From DASPWV01 sp046727855 (GTDB taxonomy: Bacteria; Acidobacteriota; Vicinamibacteria; Vicinamibacterales; UBA2999), in contig JBKPDL010000025.1 of NCBI GenBank assembly GCA_046727855.1, positions 1-64,000 of the forward strand: a DNA stretch of 64,000 bases, written 5' to 3'. Positions 1 through 8,728 of the stretch are shown piece by piece; positions within the stretch are counted from its first letter, which is position 1; each line of letters opens with the position of its first letter. Position numbers and translations under genes: made by a program. The notes under the pieces are model-generated. The model ran no database searches. It saw nothing but the letters and a program-made list of their open reading frames with translations, and was not told where the DNA came from.

Positions 1-310
1 GCGCCGTCTCGCCCGCAAGGACCTCGCGTCCGTCCTCTGTGATCCGGTTTTGGATCCGTCGCGCGTTCTCGTCCGGGGCGGGCGGTTGCGGACATCGGTG
101 ATCAGCCGAATGTCGTACAGCCGCGCAATCGAGCGATAGAGCGTCGCGATCGACAGCCTCATCTCGCCCTGATCCCTTGCTCGATTTCGTCGACGATGTC
201 CAGTCCGTGTCGCGGTCTGGTCGCAACGACAAGCAGCGTGACCAGCATCGACGGCGTGATGGTGAGATCGTCGCGGCGGCTGCGGCCCTGCGAGCTCCGG
301 TCAATGGGCA
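1..310 (-). pseudogene. PadR-family regulator, frameshifted remnant cut by window edge
   Basis: Read on the minus strand, pieces of a PadR winged-helix protein appear in successive frames. The first piece (about 275-150) reads DLTITPSMLVTLLVVA and then PRHGLDIVDEIEQGI, the helix-1/helix-2 region of PadR. After a stop and frame change comes IATLYRSIARLYDIRLIT, the recognition helix and wing. After another shift comes RITEDGREVLAGE, the end of the wing. No single frame spans these, so the gene is broken by at least two frameshifts, or the assembly has errors here. Its divergent placement beside the permease starting at 556 is the usual PadR/ADOP arrangement, so it probably once controlled that permease. 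The 3' end lies outside the window. Confidence 0.6.
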
Positions 311-555
311 AAATCGGCAGCTGGTTGGATTCCACTGACCGTGTGGTGCCGAAGATGGCAGAAGGGATCCCCGCGGGCTAACCGCTCAGGGCCGCAAACT
401 GATCATGGTGTCCGACATGCGCGTCACGCTTCACGCCATTGTCGCGAAACCTGGTTTCGCGTCGATCGTTGTCCTGCCCCCCGCACTCGGTTGGGCGCCT
501 GCGCGCCCGTGTTCAGGGTCTTCTACGCGGTGCTGAGTAGGTCGCGTCAATCGAC

Positions 556-3000
556 ATGACGGACCTTGGAAAGGCCGTATGGCGCGTCGGGCGGTCGGGG
601 CTGGCGGTTTCGATTGTCGTGACGCTCGCCATCGGTGTCGCGGCGGTGACCACGGCATTCAGCGTCGTCTATGGCGTGTTGCTGCGGCCGCTTCCATACC
701 TGCAGCCCGTGGATCTGGTTCAGCTCGTTACAAGCAACCAGCGGCTCGGTGGTCAGGCGGCTGCGGGCAACTCGATCCCTGACTATTTCGATCTCCGGGA
801 ACAGAGCCATTCGTTCGAGCGACTGGCCCTTCATCTCACGCTCGATTTCAACCTTCCGGGCGAGGGCAGGCAGTTGGCGCTCCCGGTGCGCGTTACCTTC
901 GCCTCGTCTGAATTGTTCGCGGTGCTTGGGGAGTCGCCAGTCGTAGGAAGAACGTTTGCCCATGCGGAAGAGCGGCCAGGAGAGGATCTCTACACGGTCG
1001 TCCTGAGTCATCAGCTCTGGCAACGTCGTTTTGCCGGCGACCCGGCCGTGATCGGCCGAATCATCAGACTCGACACGACACCCTACAGAGTCGTTGGCGT
1101 GATGCCGGCGAGTTTCCGATTCCCGGTCAACTCGGATGCGTGGGCGCCGATTGAGAGCTGGTTCGACCGCTTCAAGCGAACGCTGCGCGACACCAACCGC
1201 GACAGCCGGAGCTCGGCGATCATCGGTCGACTGCGTCCGGGTGTGCACGCTGATGCGGTCCGGGCCGATCTCAATGCGATTGCCGGTCGGCTCGAAACGA
1301 CCTACCCCCTCTCGAACCTCGGTGTTCGGTTTCACGCGACGCCACTCCGCGAGCTGTACGTCGGCGATATTCGCCCGTACTTGGGACCGCTGCTGGGCGC
1401 GGCGGCGTTCGTGCTGCTCATCGCGTGCATCAACGTCACGCAATTGCTTGCCGGGAGGGCAGTGGACCGGCGCAAGGAGATCGCGGTGCGCATCGCGCTT
1501 GGGATTGGCCGCGGCCGGCTCGTCCGGAACCTGCTGGCTGAGTCATTGTGGCTCTCAGCGCTCGCGAGTGCGATCGGGCTCGCGGTTGCAGCAGTAGCTG
1601 GTCGACTTCTCGAGTTGTTCATTCCGGTATCGGTGCCGTCCTGGATGACATTCAGCGTGGACTGGCGTGTTGCGGCCTTTGCCATCATCGTCGCGCTTCT
1701 CGCCGGACTGCCGGCGGGGCTGGTCCCCGCTCTGCAGATGGTAAATGTCGATCACGCCAGGGCTTTGGCCGACGATGCGCGTGGCGCAAGCCGCGGCCGT
1801 GGGTCTCGACGACGGCAGGATGCTCTCGTCGCGCTGCAAGGCGCGGTCGCCCTGGTGCTGCTTGTCGGCGGCGGACTCATGTTCCGGACGGTGCTCAACC
1901 TCGAGCACGTCGATCTCGGCATCCGTGCGGATCGTTTGCTGGTGGTCTATGTCTCGCCGCCGGGCGACAAATACCGGCCGGAGCCACCGCTGCCTTCGTA
2001 CGCCTCGCTCTATAACCGGGCGATCGATCGCCTCAGGCTGCTCCCCGGCGTCGAAGCGGTCGCAGGCAGCCGCGTGATTCCGTACGATGGCGCGAGGGAA
2101 GCCGGACCCGGCGCTCCATTGATTGTCGATGGTCGCGACGAGAGAAGTCAGAACGACAGGGTGCTCGTCCGCAGTACCACGATCGCCGCGGATTACTTTG
2201 CCGTCGCCGGCATTGGTCTGGTACACGGCCAGACGTTCAGCGGGCGCGAGACGCTCGACAGCCCACGTGTCGCGATCGTCAGCCGGTCGCTAGCCAATCG
2301 CTTGTGGCCGAGTGACACCGCTCTCGGAAAGCGGATCAAGCCAGGGAGCGCTGCGGCGGCGAGCCCGTGGCACACGATTGTCGGTGTTGCCGGCGACGTC
2401 AAGTACAGCGGCCTGCACACGAACGCCGACCTGACGGTGTATTACTCGTACAGCCAGGTCACGGCTGGTGACTTTCATTTTCTGATCCGCACGCACGGCG
2501 CGCCGCTCGATGCAGTTCCAGCCGTGCAACGAGAATTCGCGGCGATCGATCCGGACCTCGCGCTCTACAGCCTCCGCACGATGGAATCGATCGTGTCGAA
2601 CTCGCTCTGGCGCCAGCGGCTCTGGGGCACGGTGCTCGGCATTTTTGCGGCCGCGGCACTGCTGATGGCCGTCGTCGGTATGTACAGCGTGGTCACTTGG
2701 TCCGTGCGGCGGCGCGAAAAGGAAATGAGCATCCGCCTGGCGCTGGGCGCGCAGCGCCGAAGCATCATCTTCCTCGTCGTCCGCCACGGCATGACGTTGA
2801 CGGTCGTGGGCATCGCTGCCGGCCTCGGCGCGACGGCTGTGGCGACGCAATCACTGTCGTCTGTGTTGTTTGGCGTGGGTCGTACCGATCCGCCGACGCT
2901 GATCGGCATGTCGCTCGTGCTTGGGACTGTCAGCTTCCTCGCATGCCTGGCACCGGCCCAGCGGGCGGCGACGGCTGAACTGCAGAAGGTGCTGAAGTGA
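556..3000 (+). CDS. ADOP-type ABC permease (FtsX/MacB_PCD repeats)
   Basis: This 814-residue protein is a large orphan permease. The first transmembrane helix (about 14-35) is followed by the family signature ending LLRPLPY, then a periplasmic MacB_PCD-like domain (about 45-240) containing LSHQLWQRRFAGDP. Three helices of the first FtsX block lie at about 275-395. A second half repeats the plan: one helix near 420-440, a periplasmic domain, and the final FtsX block (about 690-810) with IRLALGAQRR. No ATP-binding domain is present, as in the ADOP family; the substrate is unknown. The short N-terminus lacks the 'permease prefix' domain seen in the copy at 14695-17358. A decayed PadR gene sits divergently upstream. 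Family call is strong, function is not known. Confidence 0.9.
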   Translation: MTDLGKAVWRVGRSGLAVSIVVTLAIGVAAVTTAFSVVYGVLLRPLPYLQPVDLVQLVTSNQRLGGQAAAGNSIPDYFDLREQSHSFERLALHLTLDFNLPGEGRQLALPVRVTFASSELFAVLGESPVVGRTFAHAEERPGEDLYTVVLSHQLWQRRFAGDPAVIGRIIRLDTTPYRVVGVMPASFRFPVNSDAWAPIESWFDRFKRTLRDTNRDSRSSAIIGRLRPGVHADAVRADLNAIAGRLETTYPLSNLGVRFHATPLRELYVGDIRPYLGPLLGAAAFVLLIACINVTQLLAGRAVDRRKEIAVRIALGIGRGRLVRNLLAESLWLSALASAIGLAVAAVAGRLLELFIPVSVPSWMTFSVDWRVAAFAIIVALLAGLPAGLVPALQMVNVDHARALADDARGASRGRGSRRRQDALVALQGAVALVLLVGGGLMFRTVLNLEHVDLGIRADRLLVVYVSPPGDKYRPEPPLPSYASLYNRAIDRLRLLPGVEAVAGSRVIPYDGAREAGPGAPLIVDGRDERSQNDRVLVRSTTIAADYFAVAGIGLVHGQTFSGRETLDSPRVAIVSRSLANRLWPSDTALGKRIKPGSAAAASPWHTIVGVAGDVKYSGLHTNADLTVYYSYSQVTAGDFHFLIRTHGAPLDAVPAVQREFAAIDPDLALYSLRTMESIVSNSLWRQRLWGTVLGIFAAAALLMAVVGMYSVVTWSVRRREKEMSIRLALGAQRRSIIFLVVRHGMTLTVVGIAAGLGATAVATQSLSSVLFGVGRTDPPTLIGMSLVLGTVSFLACLAPAQRAATAELQKVLK

Positions 3001-3141
3001 CTGCGGCCGATACTGCCATTCGCGGGCGTCTGCTCGGTGATTCCAGCCATCGAGGTCAGAACGCGGTTCGCTTAACGATTACGCCCATTCAGACGAATCT
3101 GCCGCCTCAGTGAACGCGAGAGGTCTCACACTGGTCGCCGC

Positions 3142-5316
3142 ATGCCTTTCGGCCTGGCCCGGCTTCTGACGGCGTTCATGCTCGCGGGCGCGACGACGGC
3201 TCGGGCCGACGAGGCCAGCATTGTGACGATTCCGCGGTTGCTTCCGCCGTCGATCGACGGGGTGCTGTCCACTGACGAGTGGGCCACGGCCGCTGTGATA
3301 ACGCTCGATTACCAGACGCAGCCAGGTGACAACGTGCCGCCCTCCGAGCGAACGGAGGTGCGATTGGGGTACGACGTCGAGCACCTGTTTCTCGCGGTGC
3401 GCGCCTGGGACTCGGACGCGACGTCCATCCGCGCGCGTGTCACCCGGCGCGATGACATTGCCGGTGACGACTACGTCACGATCCACCTCGACACCTACGA
3501 CGATCGACGCCGCGCCTACGTCTTCGCCTTCAATCCTCTCGGCATCCAGTCGGACGGGATCTACAACGAGGGCGTTTCCACCGGCAGAAATTTCGATGCC
3601 AATGTCGATCGCACATGGGACGGTCTGTTGCGATCCAAAGGAGCGGTGACCGAGGACGGCTTCGTGATCGAAGCGGCGATTCCGTTCAGCACGCTGCGTT
3701 TTGCTGCCGGAGCCGATCGGCCGTGGGGGCTCCACGTGCAGCGGTGGATTGCGCGCAAGGCCGAGAACGTGTCGTGGCGGCCGCTCTCGCGCGAGGCTGC
3801 GTCCCTACTCACGCAGATGGGCGGCATCGCCGGGCTGCGCGAGGTCCGCGGGCAGCAGAGGCTCGAGCTGCAGCCGACGCTCATCTCGTCGCTTACCAGC
3901 GAGCGGCGCGCCGGGGACAGATTCGTCCGGCTCGGCGACGCGGATCCCGGGCTCACCGCGAACTTTGCTGTTACGCCGAACATGGCGCTGGCCGGCACGC
4001 TCAATCCCGACTTCTCGCAGATCGAAGCAGACGTGCCGCAGATCGAGGTCAACCAGCGCTTCCCCTTGTTTTATCCGGAGAAACGGCCGTTCTTCTACGA
4101 GGGTGGGCAGTTCTTCCGCTCGCCAGGGGCGCTGAACTTCGTGAATACACGCCAGATCGTGGACCCTGACTGGGGCGCCAAGCTCACAGGGAAGGTCGGC
4201 GGGAATACCGTGGGCGCCATCGTCGCGTCCGACGCCGCGCCCGGTTTGCAACTGCCGCCATCGAACGCCAAGTACGAGGACAACGCGTCTTTTCTGATCG
4301 GGCGCTATCAGCGCGACTTCCTGGCCAACTCCACCATCGGCGGCTTCGTGACCGACCGCCGGTTCGCCGGTGACCGCAACACCGTGTTTGCGGTCGACGG
4401 GCAGATCAGACTGCCGCTGAACACAATCGGGTTCCAGGCGGCGGGATCGTCCACGACCTTCGGGCCAGCCAACGAGGTAGGGTCCGCCACCTACGTGTGG
4501 TACGACCACGTTGGCCGGCATTTTCGATTGTTCGTCAACGACCTGCGCATTACCGACGACTACGACTCCGACGTGGGGTTCGTGCGCCGCGCGGGCTTTC
4601 GGGCCAACTCCACAACCATTGGTTACGAGCTTCAATCCGATTCCGGTCGCTGGTGGGTGCGGGCGCGTCCGTTCGTCGTCGCGCGCTACTTGAAGACCGC
4701 GGTGGGGCTCGTGGACGAGTCATACGTGGACCCGGGACTCGACCTCACGCTGGCGCGGGACGTGAGGCTCTACACCTACTACTCATTTCACCAGGACGCC
4801 TTCGCGGGCCGCGAGTATCCGTATCAGTTCTACGTGGCCGATTTCACCGTCAACACGCTCCGCCGCCTGACGGTCGCCGGGCGCGTCCAGTTCGGTGAAG
4901 CCGTCAATTTCGATCCCGCCCGGACGCTGGTCGGACGGAACCTGGATTCGAGCGTGACATTGACGTTCAAACCCGACGATCGTCTGAACAGCGAGTGGCT
5001 TTACCTCATGAGCCGTCTGCGGCACCCCGCGAGCGACGAGGAGCTCTTCGAACAGCAGGTGATCCGGAATCGGACGAACTATCAGTTCACGCGCGACCAT
5101 GCCAGTCGTGTCATCGCCGAATACAATACGTTGTCCCGCCGCGTCAGCGTAAGCCTGCTCTATTCATACACCCCGCGACCGACAACGGCCATCTACGTGG
5201 GCTATGGCGATCTGCTGCTGAACGGAGTCGACCCGTTCGATGCCCGGGCGCGCGACGGGCTGTACCGGATTCGCAGCACATTCTTCTTGAAGCTTGCCGT
5301 GGCGTGGCGGCGGTGA
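3142..5316 (+). CDS. CBM9/DUF5916-type secreted outer-membrane beta-barrel protein
   Basis: A 724-residue exported protein. Residues 1-22 form a signal peptide ending ARA. About 28-210 is a carbohydrate-binding-family-9-like sandwich, recognisable from IDGVLSTDEWATAA, the segment with RVTRRDD and DDYVTIHLDTYDD, and AFNPLGIQSDG. From about 240 the protein is rich in alternating aromatic strands (NPDFSQIEADVPQIEVNQR and FPLFYPEKRPFFYEG are family hallmarks) and probably forms a barrel in the outer membrane. It lies 141 bases after the permease on the same strand. The last residues are WRR, not the aromatic residue usual for barrel proteins. Proteins of this kind are common near polymer-processing genes in Bacteroidota and Acidobacteriota; the ligand is not predictable here. 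Confidence 0.85.
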   Translation: MPFGLARLLTAFMLAGATTARADEASIVTIPRLLPPSIDGVLSTDEWATAAVITLDYQTQPGDNVPPSERTEVRLGYDVEHLFLAVRAWDSDATSIRARVTRRDDIAGDDYVTIHLDTYDDRRRAYVFAFNPLGIQSDGIYNEGVSTGRNFDANVDRTWDGLLRSKGAVTEDGFVIEAAIPFSTLRFAAGADRPWGLHVQRWIARKAENVSWRPLSREAASLLTQMGGIAGLREVRGQQRLELQPTLISSLTSERRAGDRFVRLGDADPGLTANFAVTPNMALAGTLNPDFSQIEADVPQIEVNQRFPLFYPEKRPFFYEGGQFFRSPGALNFVNTRQIVDPDWGAKLTGKVGGNTVGAIVASDAAPGLQLPPSNAKYEDNASFLIGRYQRDFLANSTIGGFVTDRRFAGDRNTVFAVDGQIRLPLNTIGFQAAGSSTTFGPANEVGSATYVWYDHVGRHFRLFVNDLRITDDYDSDVGFVRRAGFRANSTTIGYELQSDSGRWWVRARPFVVARYLKTAVGLVDESYVDPGLDLTLARDVRLYTYYSFHQDAFAGREYPYQFYVADFTVNTLRRLTVAGRVQFGEAVNFDPARTLVGRNLDSSVTLTFKPDDRLNSEWLYLMSRLRHPASDEELFEQQVIRNRTNYQFTRDHASRVIAEYNTLSRRVSVSLLYSYTPRPTTAIYVGYGDLLLNGVDPFDARARDGLYRIRSTFFLKLAVAWRR

Positions 5317-5367
5317 TGCCCAGCTCGTTGTGTGCACCGTTGAATGCTGCCGGGCGACGTCAGTACA

Positions 5368-5622
5368 TCACAACGCCGCGTCTCGCAGCGTGAACTGCCG
5401 CCGCGCGCGATCGAAAGAGATCTGCTCGCTGGGAAACATGTCATCGAACGCTCCCGCGTCCGACAGCTCGCCGGGTGTCCCTTCGACGAACGTTCCGTCC
5501 GCCTTCACCACCCACAGGCGATCAGCGGTCTTCAGGGCCAGCTCCAGATCGTGCGTGGACACCAACAGCGCGCAACCGGTACTGCGCGCGACGCGCCGCA
5601 GCAACAGCAGAACGTGGGGCAT
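5368..5622 (-). pseudogene. ABC transporter ATPase, C-terminal fragment
   Basis: The 84 residues correspond only to the end of an ABC ATPase of the iron-chelate/haem (FecE/HmuV-like) group. LLVSTHDLELALKTADRLW carries the switch histidine of the H-loop, followed by a family-like tail (EGTPGELSDAG, then FDDMFPSEQISFDRARRQF). Walker A, Q-loop, signature and Walker B are all missing. The reading frame starts with an ATG that corresponds to the segment just after the D-loop of full-length relatives. The fragment begins about 9 bases after the stop codon of the PadR gene, so it could be co-transcribed with it. It cannot bind ATP by itself and is best regarded as a remnant left by recombination. 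Confidence 0.65.
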
Positions 5623-5628
5623 GTGTTT

Positions 5629-5925
5629 TCAGCGGGCCTGCCGCGATGGCAGCTTCAAACCGGCCCACAGGCTGGAGAGCTCCTCGCGTGCTTGACGGAG
5701 GGCGTCGGCACCCGCCGGCTCGAGTTCATACAAGCGTCTTGATCGCCCACCGCGGACGCGCGTGGGTTGGGCGAGATAAGAGCTGACAAAGCTCTTGGCT
5801 TCGAGCCGATCCAATGTCGGATAGATCGCGCCGAGCGAGATGCGCCGGCCCGTCCGCGCCTCGATCTCGCGCCGGATGGTCACGCCATAGGCGTTCCGAT
5901 GTACGCGCGCAAGCGCGAGCAACAC
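5629..5925 (-). CDS. PadR-family transcriptional regulator
   Basis: About 98 residues from a GTG start, a typical PadR size. The winged-helix shows VLLALARVHRNAYGVTIRRE, then ISLGAIYPTLDRLEAK (recognition helix) and RSRRLYELEPAGADALR (wing), with a short C-terminal helix. Relatives start about 15 residues earlier with a Leu-Gly-x-x-Glu segment; here that segment (LGATEQVV) is encoded upstream in the same frame but has no ATG. The only nearby ATG (5972) is in another frame, so either a non-ATG start is used or a one-base shift has occurred. The gene is divergent from the ADOP permease at 6193 and probably represses it in response to an unknown ligand. Confidence 0.8.
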   Translation of the reverse strand: MLLALARVHRNAYGVTIRREIEARTGRRISLGAIYPTLDRLEAKSFVSSYLAQPTRVRGGRSRRLYELEPAGADALRQAREELSSLWAGLKLPSRQAR

Positions 5926-5973
5926 GACTTGCTCGGTCGCGCCGAGCGTGTCGGCTCGTTTGGGCTCATTTAG

Positions 5974-6180
5974 CTTCGAAAGTAGTAGAAATCAGGCGAT
6001 CGGCCGCGTTCCTTCCAACGAGTGGCTGGATTGGCAGGGCGAGCGGGCTTGGCGGAGAGACCAATCGCGCCTTGCCGCGCAGCGCTCTAATCCGCGGCGC
6101 AGGCCATTCGTCGGCCATCTCCAGCCATTCGTTGCTCTCCGTTGGGCGTGGCGCCAGCCTCGCGGGCACGATGACCACGT
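5974..6180. promoter_or_regulatory. Divergent PadR/ADOP intergenic region
   Basis: About 200 bases separate the PadR gene from the ADOP permease. The only clear symmetric motif is the TTCGAA core near 5975-5980, close to the PadR start, a plausible part of a PadR operator. No convincing sigma-70 boxes were seen by eye. Confidence 0.3.
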
Positions 6181-6192
6181 TTGCATCTGACG

Positions 6193-8658
6193 ATGCTCGA
6201 AGCTCTTTACCGGGACATTCAATTGGCTCTGCGTCAAATCCGATCGGCGCCGGGCTTTGCCTTTGTCGTGATCGTCACGCTCGCGCTCGGGATCGGGTCG
6301 ACCACCGCCGTCTTCAGCCTAGTCAACTCGATCCTGCTCAGGCCGCTGCCGTTTCGTGATCCCGACCGGCTCGTGCGGATCCAGACGCGAAACACCGAAA
6401 CGGGATTGCTCGGCGGGAACAACGAAGCCAATCTGCTGGACTGGAAACGCGAATCGCCGGCCATCGAAAGCCTCGCCTACAACTGGTGGATCAGATCACA
6501 ACTCACACGCCAGGACGGTCCGGCGGTTCCGATTCGCGGCGCGTGGGTGAACGCGGAGTTCTTCAGCACATTGGGTATCGCGCCAATCCTCGGACGCACC
6601 TTCGAAGCCGATGAGGATCGCCCCGGCGGCGACATCCATAAGCTTGTCCTCAGTCACGACACGTGGCGCACGCTCTACGGCGGCGAGGCCGACGTGCTCG
6701 GCCGGCGCATTCGCCTGGATAACACGGAGTACGAAGTGATCGGGGTCGCACCAGCCGGGTTTCGATTCCCTGGAAATGTCGACGTATGGGGCACCGTGCA
6801 AAGCCGCCAGGCGAAAGAACCAGAGTGGGAGCCGCGACACACTCGATCGCGGTTCGGCAGCCTCATGGCGTACGCCCGTCTGCGCCCCGGCGCCACGATC
6901 AAGCAGGCGCAGGCCGAGATCACGGCCGCCTCCGAGCGTCTGGCGCGCCAGTTTTCCGCGACGAACGCCGCGCGCCGTGGCGAGTTGATGACGCTTCATG
7001 ACGATACGGTCGGCAACGTTCGTCCGTATGCCCTCCTCTTGTCGGGCGCCGTTGGCATGGTGCTGCTGATCTGCTGCGTCAACGTCGCCAACCTGCTGCT
7101 GGCTAGGGCGGCTACGCGCGAGCGCGAGGTCGCGGTGCGCCTCGCGATGGGCGCCGCGCGGCGTCATCTCCTTCGTCAACTCCTTACAGAAAGCATGCTG
7201 CTGTCGATCATCGGCGGGCTTGCGGGCCTCGGGCTCGCGTATTCACTGGTGGGCTCCTTCCCTCGTTTCATTCCGGTCGAGCGGCCGTTCTGGATGCAGT
7301 TCGACATCGACACCTCCGTCCTGGCGTTCGCATGTGGGGTTGCCGTGATCATCGGCGTGCTCTTCGGCCTCGCGCCCGCGCTCCAGCTGTCGTCGACCGA
7401 CGTAAACCGGCCGCTGAAGGAAGGCGCCAAGGGCTCATCGAGCCGCGCCGTGAACCGCGTGCGCCGGACGCTCGTCGTCGCCGAGGTCGCGTTGTCGCTG
7501 CTGTTGCTCGTGGGAGCCGGGCTGCTGATGCGCAGCTTCATCGCGCTGCGGAGTGTCGACGTCGGGTTCCAGCCGGATGAGGTGCTCACGGCGTGGGTCT
7601 CCAAATATCGGCTCTACAGCAAAGACTGGGTGGGGAACGCCGAAGGCTTTGCGCAGTTCCATCACCAGGTGCTCGAGCGTCTGCAAGCGCTCCCTGGCGT
7701 GCTCGCCGTGGGCGGGTCCAACACGTTCCCGTTCACCAGCGGCGAGGGCGAGCGCCTCCGCTACGAGCTCGTGACAGATGGTCCCGGAGGCACGCTGCTG
7801 CAGCATCAACTGCCGGCGATGACGTTCGACATCAGCCCGGGATTTTTCCGCGCCATGGGCATTCCATTGCTCCGAGGACGCGAGTTCGACAATCGCGATC
7901 GAAAAGATGCGCCGATGACGCTCATCGTGAACCAGCGGACAGCGGACGCGCTCTTTGGCGGCCGGAATCCGATCGGACAGCGCATCAAATGGGGCCGAAT
8001 AGACGACCCGCGGCAACCGTGGTGCGAGATCGTGGGGATCGTCGGCAACATCCGATATCGGGCCGCGGAGAGTGAGACGGGTCTCGAGTTCTACTATCCC
8101 TATCGCCAGTGGCCGACGCCCGGATTCCACTATGTTCTGCGCACGACGCGCGATCCAGAGAGCCTGGGCGTGGACGTGCGTCAAGCCGTCGCTAGCGTCG
8201 ACAGGGATACACCGGTGATCGAAATCAAGACGATGGAGCGCGTCATAAGCGATTCGATCTGGCAGCGGCGTCTCTGGGGAGCACTGTTCGGCGCTTTCGC
8301 GGTGCTCGCGCTTCTGCTGTCGAGCGTCGGCATCTATGGCGTCATGTCGTATCTCGTGAGCCAGCGCGGGCGCGAGATCGGCATCCGGATGGCACTGGGC
8401 TCATCCCAGTCAAGCGTCCTCGGGTTGATCACGGGCGAGGGCATGCTGCTCGTTGGCGTGGGGCTGGTGGCCGGTGTTGCAGCGGCGCTCGGGCTGGCGC
8501 GCTTGCTCCGAGGGCTGCTGTACGGCGTCACGAGCCACGATCCGATCACTTTGATCACAGTACCCATTCTGCTCGCGGTGGTCGCGCTCGTGGCCTGCGT
8601 AATTCCCGCGCGACGCGCGTCGCGCATCGACCCACTTCTCGCCCTGCGACAGGAGTGA
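6193..8658 (+). CDS. ADOP-type ABC permease (FtsX/MacB_PCD repeats)
   Basis: A protein of about 821 residues from ATG 6193 (an in-frame TTG lies at 6181). It opens with an amphipathic stretch (LYRDIQLALRQIRSAPGF) and the helix leading to TTAVFSLVNSILLRPLPF. MacB_PCD-like periplasmic domains lie at about 45-260 and 450-640. FtsX blocks lie at about 275-400 (with CCVNVANLLLARAA and VRLAMGAARR) and 690-820 (with REIGIRMALGSSQSS). There is no ATPase domain and no prefix domain. The PadR gene on the opposite strand is its likely regulator. The next ADOP gene starts only 70 bases downstream on the same strand, so the two may be co-transcribed. Confidence 0.9.
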   Translation: MLEALYRDIQLALRQIRSAPGFAFVVIVTLALGIGSTTAVFSLVNSILLRPLPFRDPDRLVRIQTRNTETGLLGGNNEANLLDWKRESPAIESLAYNWWIRSQLTRQDGPAVPIRGAWVNAEFFSTLGIAPILGRTFEADEDRPGGDIHKLVLSHDTWRTLYGGEADVLGRRIRLDNTEYEVIGVAPAGFRFPGNVDVWGTVQSRQAKEPEWEPRHTRSRFGSLMAYARLRPGATIKQAQAEITAASERLARQFSATNAARRGELMTLHDDTVGNVRPYALLLSGAVGMVLLICCVNVANLLLARAATREREVAVRLAMGAARRHLLRQLLTESMLLSIIGGLAGLGLAYSLVGSFPRFIPVERPFWMQFDIDTSVLAFACGVAVIIGVLFGLAPALQLSSTDVNRPLKEGAKGSSSRAVNRVRRTLVVAEVALSLLLLVGAGLLMRSFIALRSVDVGFQPDEVLTAWVSKYRLYSKDWVGNAEGFAQFHHQVLERLQALPGVLAVGGSNTFPFTSGEGERLRYELVTDGPGGTLLQHQLPAMTFDISPGFFRAMGIPLLRGREFDNRDRKDAPMTLIVNQRTADALFGGRNPIGQRIKWGRIDDPRQPWCEIVGIVGNIRYRAAESETGLEFYYPYRQWPTPGFHYVLRTTRDPESLGVDVRQAVASVDRDTPVIEIKTMERVISDSIWQRRLWGALFGAFAVLALLLSSVGIYGVMSYLVSQRGREIGIRMALGSSQSSVLGLITGEGMLLVGVGLVAGVAAALGLARLLRGLLYGVTSHDPITLITVPILLAVVALVACVIPARRASRIDPLLALRQE

Positions 8659-8728
8659 CCGACGCGGGTATGGTAATCGTCATCAGTGCGCTGGCCTGTC
8701 GTGGCCTCGAGAACGGAGCAGCGATCTC

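Noticed and set aside
547..1443. Minus-strand 298-residue ORF opposite the first ADOP gene
   Set aside because: Composition is low-complexity (Arg, His, Asp rich), typical of antisense to a high-GC gene, with no domain.
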